A stretch of 64,000 bases of DNA from Saprospiraceae bacterium (GTDB lineage: Bacteria; Bacteroidota; Bacteroidia; Chitinophagales; Saprospiraceae), in contig JAKVCU010000002.1 of the NCBI GenBank assembly GCA_022448955.1, forward strand, positions 1 to 64,000, read 5' to 3'. This document shows, piece by piece, positions 54,464 to 62,300 of the stretch. Position 1 is the stretch's first letter; every line of letters begins with the position of its first letter. The translations under genes were made by a program, and so were the position numbers. The notes under the pieces were generated by a model. It was given only the letters and a program-made list of their open reading frames with translations, was not told the origin of the DNA and ran no database searches.

Positions 54464-57070
54464 ATGTTCAAAACAGCCTACTTACTTTTACTTTTAAATG
54501 GTATCCTATTAAGCTGTACACCAGCTATTGATCAAGCCAAGCTTGAACAAAAAATCGAGAAATACATTCAGATACCCTCTCCAAAATGGGAGGATCAGGT
54601 GATCTATTTTATCGTAACTGACCGATTTATGGATGGAGATACTACTAATAATGATCAAGGTGTCGGGGAATATAAAAAAGGGGACGAAAGATTTTGGAAT
54701 GGTGGCGACCTAAAAGGTATCACCCAAAAAATTGATTATATCAAACAATTGGGTGCTACAGCTATTTGGATTACCCCTCCAGTAGCCAACCAATGGCGAA
54801 ACCCTCAAAAAACAGGAACAGGTAATCATGGATATTGGGCCAAAAATTTTGTAGAAGTTGATCGGCATTATGGGTCTTTAGAAGACTATCAAGCGCTATC
54901 AGCTAATCTTCATAAAAATGAAATGTACCTCATTCAGGATGTTGTAGTCAACCATCTTGGAGATTTTTATACCTATACAGATGAATATGACCCTAGTGAT
55001 GTAACTAAAAATTTCAAATTACATGAAGTCGCACAACCCACACAATTTCCCTTTTATCATAATAATGCGACCAAAGACGAAGATAGAGAAATGGCTATTT
55101 ACCATTTTGCTCCCAGTTTTCATGACCATTCAGACACTGTTAAAAAACGAGCTTACCAATTTGCCGATCTTGATGATTTAAATACTGCTAATCCTTTCGT
55201 CAGAACTATTCTTCGAAAATCTTATAATTTTTGGTTAGATGAGGTAGGTGTAGATGGCTTTCGTTTTGATACTCCACATATGGTAGAACATGAATTTTGG
55301 AATGATTTCTTGCATTCAAATGAACCTGAAGCACTAGGTATTATAAACTTTGCTAAAAAACTAGGAAAGGATCATTTCTTAAATTTTGGGGAAACAGCTG
55401 TACTAACTCAGGCTTATGAAGATCAAGGAAGCAAAGAAGCCGCATCTTATTTGGGATCTAAAGAAAAGCCAGAAATGAATTCTGTACTTAACTTCCCACT
55501 CTTTAATGCTATACAAGACGTATTCAAAGGGTTAAAATCCACCAATCAACTCAGCTATCGCTTAGAAGCCAACAAACAATATTTTGAATCCCCAGAATAC
55601 CTCTGCAACTTTATCGACAATCATGATGGAGCACGTTTTTTGAGTCAATCAGACAGAGCGTCTTTCCGCCAAGCTCTCTTGTTCATTCTAAGTATTCCTG
55701 GAATACCTGTTATCTATTATGGAACAGAGCAAGAATTGCTCGGAATGCGCCAAACCATGTTTAAAGGAGGCGTAGGTTCACTAGATAAAAATCATTTTGA
55801 TACAAAAAGCGAAGCATTTCAATTTGTCCAAAGCCTAATTCAATTAAGAAAAGACAATCCAGCTTTTCGAAGGGGTGATTTAAAGGTATTAAGAGATATT
55901 TCTGATGGCCCTGGAATCTTTGCCTACCAGATGGCATATCAAGACGAAAATATTATCATTTTATTCAATACTTCTGGAAGTAAACAATTAGCAGATAACT
56001 TGCCTACCGACTTTGATGCTGGAACCATATTGGAAACAGTTTTTAGTTTATCTAATTCTAAAGAAGAATTCGTAGTAAATGAAAAGGGAAACTTAACAGT
56101 CTTCCTCCCCCCAAAAGCAGGAATGGTACTTCGCCCTACAGAGAGAAAAAATATAAAAATGGCTGCATCTGTACCTATTAAAATCAAGCCCTTGGCCACA
56201 AAAGTATTTGATGGCGATTATCTCAATATTTCAGGAAGTTCGATCATTAATAAGGAACTTTTCATTTGTGTAGATGGAGACTTGGAGCTTGCCCAAAAGG
56301 TAACTTTTACGACAGCCAAACAATGGTCTGCTAGGCTTCCATTATACAATCTACAAAATGGAAAACATAGAATAACGCTATTTTATTGGCCAACTAGTGA
56401 TAGTGATCCCATACATTCGAGTGCCGTAGAATTTGAACTGGACAATAAGGCTATATTATTAGCTGAATATTATGATGAGCTTGGGGATGACCGTGGGCTA
56501 AATAATAACATACAATATGCAACACATGAAAGTTTCTCTCACCAAGGAGATATTGAATCCATAAAAATTTACAAAGTAGGAACTAACTTAAAAGTTGATT
56601 TGACAATGAAGGAGTTAAGTCAAATGTGGCTTCCGCCAAATGGATTTGATCATATTTTGCTCAATATTTATATCGATTTGCCGAATAAGATGGGTATCCA
56701 AGATCTACCTCAGCAAAATTATAAAATACCCGACAATGGCCATTGGGATTATTTGATATCAACTGCAGGCTTTGCAAATGCGATGTATTCCAGTAATAGT
56801 GCCAGTAGCACTGAGGTTGGTGAGCCTGTTGGGCCTACTCCTATTGTAAAAGGAAATTTGCAGAAGCGGACCATTAGCTTTTTAATAGCTTCAAAATCAT
56901 TGGGATCTCCCCAAAATCTAAAGGGAACTAAACTCTATTTGAATACTTGGGATGGAGGTCCTGGTAATCTAAAAAGCATGAACCCCAAGCCAAGTCTTTG
57001 GAACCCAGGTGGAGGTGATCAGTCTGATCCTATTTTTTTTGATGACACCGAGCTGATTATTCTCAACTGA
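54464..57070 (+). CDS. GH13 alpha-amylase-family lipoprotein with DOMON-like C-terminal domain
   Basis: This 868-residue lipoprotein (signal ending NGILLSC) has a GH13 catalytic barrel at about residues 45-560. The four conserved regions are complete: DVVVNH (159-164), GFRFDTPH with nucleophile D269, NFGETAV with acid E310, and IDNHD with D388. Residues of about 570-680 form a beta-sandwich (VPIKIKPLATKVFDGDYLNI). The last 190 residues, from DDRGLNNNIQYATHESF, resemble the glucodextranase C-terminal/DOMON-like domain. It should cut alpha-glucosidic bonds, which is unexpected beside four sulfatases; it may act on a mixed or side-chain alpha-glucan. The gene lies 21 bases after sulfatase 2. Confidence 0.9.
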   Translation: MFKTAYLLLLLNGILLSCTPAIDQAKLEQKIEKYIQIPSPKWEDQVIYFIVTDRFMDGDTTNNDQGVGEYKKGDERFWNGGDLKGITQKIDYIKQLGATAIWITPPVANQWRNPQKTGTGNHGYWAKNFVEVDRHYGSLEDYQALSANLHKNEMYLIQDVVVNHLGDFYTYTDEYDPSDVTKNFKLHEVAQPTQFPFYHNNATKDEDREMAIYHFAPSFHDHSDTVKKRAYQFADLDDLNTANPFVRTILRKSYNFWLDEVGVDGFRFDTPHMVEHEFWNDFLHSNEPEALGIINFAKKLGKDHFLNFGETAVLTQAYEDQGSKEAASYLGSKEKPEMNSVLNFPLFNAIQDVFKGLKSTNQLSYRLEANKQYFESPEYLCNFIDNHDGARFLSQSDRASFRQALLFILSIPGIPVIYYGTEQELLGMRQTMFKGGVGSLDKNHFDTKSEAFQFVQSLIQLRKDNPAFRRGDLKVLRDISDGPGIFAYQMAYQDENIIILFNTSGSKQLADNLPTDFDAGTILETVFSLSNSKEEFVVNEKGNLTVFLPPKAGMVLRPTERKNIKMAASVPIKIKPLATKVFDGDYLNISGSSIINKELFICVDGDLELAQKVTFTTAKQWSARLPLYNLQNGKHRITLFYWPTSDSDPIHSSAVEFELDNKAILLAEYYDELGDDRGLNNNIQYATHESFSHQGDIESIKIYKVGTNLKVDLTMKELSQMWLPPNGFDHILLNIYIDLPNKMGIQDLPQQNYKIPDNGHWDYLISTAGFANAMYSSNSASSTEVGEPVGPTPIVKGNLQKRTISFLIASKSLGSPQNLKGTKLYLNTWDGGPGNLKSMNPKPSLWNPGGGDQSDPIFFDDTELIILN

Positions 57071-57177
57071 GTCTATATAGCTTATCATAAAAAAGAAAAG
57101 GAAAACCACAAAAAAGCAAAAAATATACATCTGCCAATGGATAGAATCTTTTTTAAACTGAACGAATAACTAAAGAA

Positions 57178-58884
57178 ATGAAAAATCTACAGATAGTTTT
57201 TGGCATCGCCATTTTTTTCTTTTTTTTGTCTTGTCAGCCACAACAAGAAGGAAAGAGAGGTACCCAACAAATGCCAAATATACTTTGGCTTGTAGCAGAG
57301 GATATGAGTCCCAACATCCCACCATTTGGAGATTCAACTATCCAAACACCAAATCTGAGCAGATTGGCGGCTGAAGGAGTTCGTTACACAAATGTATACT
57401 CCGTATCAGGGGTTTGTTCCCCTAGTAGAGCAGCCATTACCACTGGTATGTATCCAAATAGTATTGGTGCCCATCATATGAGAACCCTCTATCAACAACC
57501 CGCAGCAAGAGAAAAAGGCTTAATCAACTACGAATGTGTACCACCTGCAGAGGTTAAAATGCTCAGCGAAATCATGCGGCAGAACGCTTATTATTGCACA
57601 AATAATCGTAAAGAAGATTATCAATTTTTTCCTTCAAAAATGGCATGGGATGAATCTAGCATTTATGCACACTGGCGGAACCGCCCCGAAGGGAAAGCAT
57701 TCTTTTCTATCTTCAATTTTGGGGTAACGCATGAATCCAATTTATGGAATCCAGGTTATCGCCACTTTGACCATGATACTTTTCCTCCTCCAAGAGGAAA
57801 GAAGAATTTTTGGAAAGGTTTTGAAAATGGAGCAAAACCATGGGCCATTTCGGATAGCCTTCAGCTCAATATTCCCCCTTATCTACCTAATAATGACATC
57901 GTGAGAAAGGATGTTCGTCGAATGTATTCAAATATTGCTGAAATGGATAAGCATGTTGGCATGATTCTTAATCAATTAGAAAAAGATGGTTTGCTAGAAA
58001 ACACCATAATAGTATGGTTTACAGATCATGGAGGCCCTTTACCTCGTCAAAAAAGATTATTATATGATGCAGGCATTCATGTGCCTATGATTATTCGATA
58101 TCCTCATCAAAAAGCCGCAGGAACAATAGATAACCAACTGATCAGTTTTATTGACTTTGCTCCAAATCTACTGTCACTAATCCAAGTTAAACCTCCGGAT
58201 TGGATGCAAGGGCGTCCATTTTCCGGCCAGTACAAACCAGACGATTCAAGATCATATATTCATGCTGCTGCTGACCGATTCGATGAAACCTACGATATGA
58301 TTCGGGCAGTCAGAGATCATAGGTTTAAATATTTGAAAAACTTCCACGCAGATCAACCTTACTATTTGCCACTCGCTTATCGCGAAAACATGGCTAGTAT
58401 GCAAGAATTGTTGCGACTCAGAAAAGAAAATCAGTTGGATAGTCTACAAATGTTATGGTTTAGGGAAACTAAACCTGAAGAAGAACTTTTTGATACAGCT
58501 AATGACCCTCATGAGTTGCATAATCTAGCTAATGACCCGAATTATACAGCCAAATTAATAGAATTAAGAAAAGAGTGTGAAAGATGGATGAATGAGATTG
58601 AAGATAAAGGATTTATCAAAGAGATAGATCTAATTGAAACATTTTGGCCAAATAAAATACAGCCAATCACTAGCAACCCAATAATAAAGAAGAAGAAGAA
58701 CCGTATCCATATATCTTGTTTAACAGAAGGCGCCTCTATCGGCTACAAACTGGCCGAAGATGAAAAAGATGGACTAGGATGGCGTATTTATGAGAAGCCT
58801 TTAAATATGAAGGATAATCAACCATTAAAAGTTATTGCTCATCGACTAGGATATGCTGTGAGCGATACCATATCAATTAATTAA
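57178..58884 (+). CDS. S1-family sulfatase 3, lipoprotein
   Basis: This 568-residue sulfatase has a lipoprotein signal (IAIFFFFLSC, lipid cysteine near residue 19). ILWLVAEDMSPNIPPFGD near residue 34 is the first metal segment, where a sulfatase usually has DD; here it is ED, as in the heparan N-sulfatase-like S1_8 group. C80-S-P-S-R84 is the formylglycine motif. YCTNNRKEDYQFF near 139 and WFTDHGGPLPRQKRLLYDAG near 280 complete the site. The last 100 residues (NRIHISCLTEGASIGYKLAE) add a beta-rich region. It lies 107 bases after the GH13 gene. Confidence 0.92.
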   Translation: MKNLQIVFGIAIFFFFLSCQPQQEGKRGTQQMPNILWLVAEDMSPNIPPFGDSTIQTPNLSRLAAEGVRYTNVYSVSGVCSPSRAAITTGMYPNSIGAHHMRTLYQQPAAREKGLINYECVPPAEVKMLSEIMRQNAYYCTNNRKEDYQFFPSKMAWDESSIYAHWRNRPEGKAFFSIFNFGVTHESNLWNPGYRHFDHDTFPPPRGKKNFWKGFENGAKPWAISDSLQLNIPPYLPNNDIVRKDVRRMYSNIAEMDKHVGMILNQLEKDGLLENTIIVWFTDHGGPLPRQKRLLYDAGIHVPMIIRYPHQKAAGTIDNQLISFIDFAPNLLSLIQVKPPDWMQGRPFSGQYKPDDSRSYIHAAADRFDETYDMIRAVRDHRFKYLKNFHADQPYYLPLAYRENMASMQELLRLRKENQLDSLQMLWFRETKPEEELFDTANDPHELHNLANDPNYTAKLIELRKECERWMNEIEDKGFIKEIDLIETFWPNKIQPITSNPIIKKKKNRIHISCLTEGASIGYKLAEDEKDGLGWRIYEKPLNMKDNQPLKVIAHRLGYAVSDTISIN

Positions 58885-58969
58885 TCACTTGATGTTTAAG
58901 CTATCAATATAGAACATAAAATTAGCGGATTATTACACTTTGCAAAGTTTCTATTCAAGCGAATTATTG

Positions 58970-58993
58970 CTTTGCACAAGCTCAGACCCATAA
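58970..58993 (+). promoter_or_regulatory. 24-base conserved motif upstream of sulfatase 4
   Basis: Second copy of the motif found at 47437-47460. It lies 37 bases before the start of sulfatase 4, in a 146-base spacer with no other gene, where a promoter or binding site is expected. Confidence 0.4.
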
Positions 58994-59030
58994 CTTAACT
59001 CTAAGTTTTTGATTCATAAAGATCAAGATT

Positions 59031-60434
59031 ATGAATATTAAAATTTTCATTTTTTCTATTACCAGTCTATTTCTTTTTTTGCTTTGTAACAAAGAAGAAG
59101 AAAAAGAAAGCTTACCTAATTTCATCATTATTTTTGCAGACGATTTGGGATATGGAGACTTAGGTTGTTTTGGGCATCCTACGATAAAAACACCAAACCT
59201 AGATAGAATGGCCCAGAAAGGGCTAAAAATGACCCAATTCTATGTAGCTGCTTCTATCTGTACACCAAGTCGTGCGGGTCTGCTGACTGGTAAACTACCT
59301 ATTCGCAATGGTATGTGCGGAAAAAGAGGAGTTTTGTTCCCTGATTCAGGGGGTGGCTTACAAACATCAGAGACGACTATAGCAAAAGCTTTAAAAAGAA
59401 AAAATTATCAGACTGCCTGTATCGGTAAATGGCACCTTGGTCATCTAGCAGAATACCTGCCTACCAAACATGGTTTTGACTATTACTTTGGAATACCATA
59501 TTCGAATGACATGTCGCCAGAGCAATCCAACTGGGACTATGCCAAAGAGAATTTTCCACCTACTCCACTTATCGAGAATGATTCCATCATTGAAAGAGAG
59601 CCAGATCAAAGCCAATTGACCGCTCGATACACAGAAAAAGCGGTTAATTTTATCAAAGATAATAAAGACTACCCTTTCTTTTTGTACATGCCTCATACCT
59701 TTCCACATATTCCACTCTATATTGATAGTCTTAATGCAGGAAGAAGTAAAAGAGGAATTTACGGAGATGTGGTAGAAGTCTTAGATTCAAGTGTAGGCAA
59801 AATATTAAATATATTAGAAGAATACCATCTAGAGGAAAATACCTTTGTGCTCTTCACCAGTGACAACGGTCCTTGGGGTTGGGCTGGAATTAATGGTGGC
59901 TCTCAAGGCCTACTAAAGGGAAAAAAAGGAAGCCCTTGGGAAGGTGGGTTTAGAGTTCCTGCTATTGCACATATGCCAAATACTATTCCCGCTAATACTA
60001 CCTCAGATGCAATTGTCACAGCCTTGGATATTTTTCCTACACTACTTCATATGGCTGGAATAGATATTTCAGATTTCGAAAAAATCGATGGAAAAGATGT
60101 ATCCCGAACATTTACAAAGCAAGAGGAAGTGCAGCAAGAAGTATTTTATTATCGCAATACTGATTTTGTAGCATACAGAAAGGCCGCTTGGAAAATTTTC
60201 CTTGAAGATCCAGACCCTTGGAATGATGAATTTATGGAAAAAGATCTTCCTCTACTCTTTAACCTCAATGAAGATCCTTCTGAACAATTTAATCTAGCTG
60301 AACAGTACCCAAATGTAGTAGCAGAACTCATACAAGCTGCAGCTACACATACAAATACGGTAGAGATCGTACCCTCTCAATTAGACAGCATCTTGATCGA
60401 TTTATTAAACAGTAAACAAACGAAAAATGACTAA
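59031..60434 (+). CDS. S1-family sulfatase 4, lipoprotein
   Basis: This 467-residue arylsulfatase-A-like enzyme has a signal that ends ITSLFLFLLC (lipid cysteine near residue 19). IIFADDLGYGDLGCFGHP near residue 32 is the classic first metal segment, and C77-T-P-S-R81 is the formylglycine motif. CIGKWHLGH near 130 and FTSDNGPWGWAGINGG near 275 follow the arylsulfatase pattern, and GGFRVPAIAHMP near 305 is conserved. Of the four sulfatases this is the closest to the typical arylsulfatase/GalNAc-sulfatase group. Its stop overlaps the symporter start by 8 bases, which links desulfation with transport. Confidence 0.93.
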   Translation: MNIKIFIFSITSLFLFLLCNKEEEKESLPNFIIIFADDLGYGDLGCFGHPTIKTPNLDRMAQKGLKMTQFYVAASICTPSRAGLLTGKLPIRNGMCGKRGVLFPDSGGGLQTSETTIAKALKRKNYQTACIGKWHLGHLAEYLPTKHGFDYYFGIPYSNDMSPEQSNWDYAKENFPPTPLIENDSIIEREPDQSQLTARYTEKAVNFIKDNKDYPFFLYMPHTFPHIPLYIDSLNAGRSKRGIYGDVVEVLDSSVGKILNILEEYHLEENTFVLFTSDNGPWGWAGINGGSQGLLKGKKGSPWEGGFRVPAIAHMPNTIPANTTSDAIVTALDIFPTLLHMAGIDISDFEKIDGKDVSRTFTKQEEVQQEVFYYRNTDFVAYRKAAWKIFLEDPDPWNDEFMEKDLPLLFNLNEDPSEQFNLAEQYPNVVAELIQAAATHTNTVEIVPSQLDSILIDLLNSKQTKND

Positions 60435-62067
60435 TCAATTACAAACCCTAGACTGGGTAGTACTTGCACTATACTTCATTGTACTTTTTGCAGTGGCCAT
60501 TTGGGTGATTATCCAGAAAAACCGAAACACAGAAGACTATTTCTTAGCTGGGCGAAATGTTGGATGGTTCATTATTGGTGCCTCTATCTTTGCCTCAAAT
60601 ATAGGTTCTGAACACGTCGTTGGCTTAGCAGGAACAGGCGCAGAATCAGGTATGCCTATGGCACATTATGAACTCCATGCATGGATTGTTCTGCTTCTAG
60701 GCTGGTTGTTTTTACCCTTCTACATGAGAAGTGGGGTATTTACGATGCCTGAATTTTTAGAGAAGAGGTTTGATAGTCGCTCTCGTTGGTTTCTTTCTCT
60801 TTTTTCAATTATTGGTTATGTATTAACCAAAGTTTCTGTCACCATTTATGCCGGAGGTGTGGTCGTCAGTTCATTACTCGGTATGACCTTCATGGAGGGT
60901 GCTGTCATTACCGTTGTCGTTACGGGACTTTATACCGTATTAGGAGGTATGCGTGCTGTGGTCTATACAGAAGCATTACAAACTATCATATTAATTCTTG
61001 GCTCTTTACTTTTGACTTATAAGGGCTTCGAAGCAATTGGTAGCTGGGAAGAATTAAAGGCATTAGCTGGTGCCGAACATTTTAATATGTGGAGGCCTTC
61101 AACAGATAAAGAGTATCCTTGGACAGGGATGGTTTTTGGAGGCGCCATTGTTGGAATCTGGTATTGGTGTACAGATCAGTATATTGTACAAAGAACCTTA
61201 GCCGCTCATAATATTGAAATTGGAAGAAGAGGAGCTATATTTGGAGCTTATCTAAAAATCTTACCTATCTTCATTTTTCTAATTCCAGGAATTATTGCTT
61301 TTGCACTAAAACAAAAGGGTGTAATTGACTATGAAAAAAGTGATCAAGTGTTTCCAGTTCTTGTACAGGCTTTGTTACCAAGCGGCATGAAAGGCCTTGT
61401 GGCAGGAGGCTTAATGGCTGCTTTAATGAGTTCTCTGGCATCCGTATTTAATTCAAGTTCTACACTATTCACCATAGATATCTTCAAGAAACTTTACCCA
61501 AACACATCGGAAAAACAATTAGTCCGAATTGGCCAAATAGCCACTGCAGTTGTCGTAATTTTAGGAATGGCTTGGATTCCAATTATGGAAAAAATTGGGG
61601 GTGGTACACTTTACCGATACTTACAAAGTGTACAATCTTATATAGCTCCTCCTATTACAACAGTTTTTTTACTTGGCATACTATGGAAACGAGTAAATGC
61701 TAAGGGAGCAATTGCTACTTTAATATTTGGATTATTATTAGCAGCTGTTAGGATTATTGCTGAGCTTTCGTATCTAGGTCCAGATGGAAATTTAATAGAA
61801 GGTGCCCATGGACCTTTAGCCTCCTTTGCTGCTATTAATTTTGCTCATATGGCCATTTACATGTTCCTTGCATGTATATTTATTTGCACTCTAGTCAGTT
61901 TAGCTACAGCGCCACCAACAGAATCAAAGCTATTAGGTCTCACTTTTGGAACGCTAAGCACAGAACAAAAAATGGCAGCAAAAAATAGCTATTCAACTTG
62001 GGATATCGTAGCATCAGTAGCCTTAGTTCTTGTAATCATTGGGATACTCGTTTATTTCCAAGCCTGA
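60427..62067 (+). CDS. Sodium/solute symporter (SSS family)
   Basis: This 546-residue inner-membrane carrier of the SLC5/SSS family has about 13-14 helices. FLAGRNVGWFIIGASIFASN near residue 39 and GSEHVVGLAGTGAESGMPM near 60 are the SSS signature, and GGLMAALMSSLASVFNSSST near residue 325 is the sodium-site region. It resembles SGLT-like sugar carriers, so it probably takes the released monosaccharide from the periplasm into the cytoplasm. It overlaps sulfatase 4 by 8 bases and is the last gene of the polysaccharide locus, followed by a hairpin. Confidence 0.92.
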   Translation: MTNQLQTLDWVVLALYFIVLFAVAIWVIIQKNRNTEDYFLAGRNVGWFIIGASIFASNIGSEHVVGLAGTGAESGMPMAHYELHAWIVLLLGWLFLPFYMRSGVFTMPEFLEKRFDSRSRWFLSLFSIIGYVLTKVSVTIYAGGVVVSSLLGMTFMEGAVITVVVTGLYTVLGGMRAVVYTEALQTIILILGSLLLTYKGFEAIGSWEELKALAGAEHFNMWRPSTDKEYPWTGMVFGGAIVGIWYWCTDQYIVQRTLAAHNIEIGRRGAIFGAYLKILPIFIFLIPGIIAFALKQKGVIDYEKSDQVFPVLVQALLPSGMKGLVAGGLMAALMSSLASVFNSSSTLFTIDIFKKLYPNTSEKQLVRIGQIATAVVVILGMAWIPIMEKIGGGTLYRYLQSVQSYIAPPITTVFLLGILWKRVNAKGAIATLIFGLLLAAVRIIAELSYLGPDGNLIEGAHGPLASFAAINFAHMAIYMFLACIFICTLVSLATAPPTESKLLGLTFGTLSTEQKMAAKNSYSTWDIVASVALVLVIIGILVYFQA

Positions 62068-62081
62068 ATATCTCTTAAGTA

Positions 62082-62123
62082 ATAACAGCTGCCCAGTAAG
62101 AATTAATAGAAGGCAGCTGTTAT
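62082..62123 (+). terminator. Hairpin terminator after the symporter
   Basis: A perfect 12-base inverted repeat (62082-62093 and 62112-62123) with an 18-base loop lies 15 bases after the stop codon. It probably ends the polysaccharide-utilisation operon. Confidence 0.65.
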
Positions 62124-62300
62124 CCTATCTAGAGCATAGGTTCGGAATTTATTCATTGCCCCAATTCTGCTACTTATTCGTTAATATTTCGTTCCGCGAA
62201 TACTATACTCATCGAGCTACAGCTAAAATTATCACCTTTGGCCTTATCTAAACGAATGAGGGGCAAAATCAGCTGAAAGAACAAATTTTCCAATATGATA

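Noticed and set aside
38148..62067. The polysaccharide locus as a recently acquired mobile island
   Set aside because: No integrase, transposase, tRNA edge or clear composition shift was seen; the repeats alone do not establish mobility.
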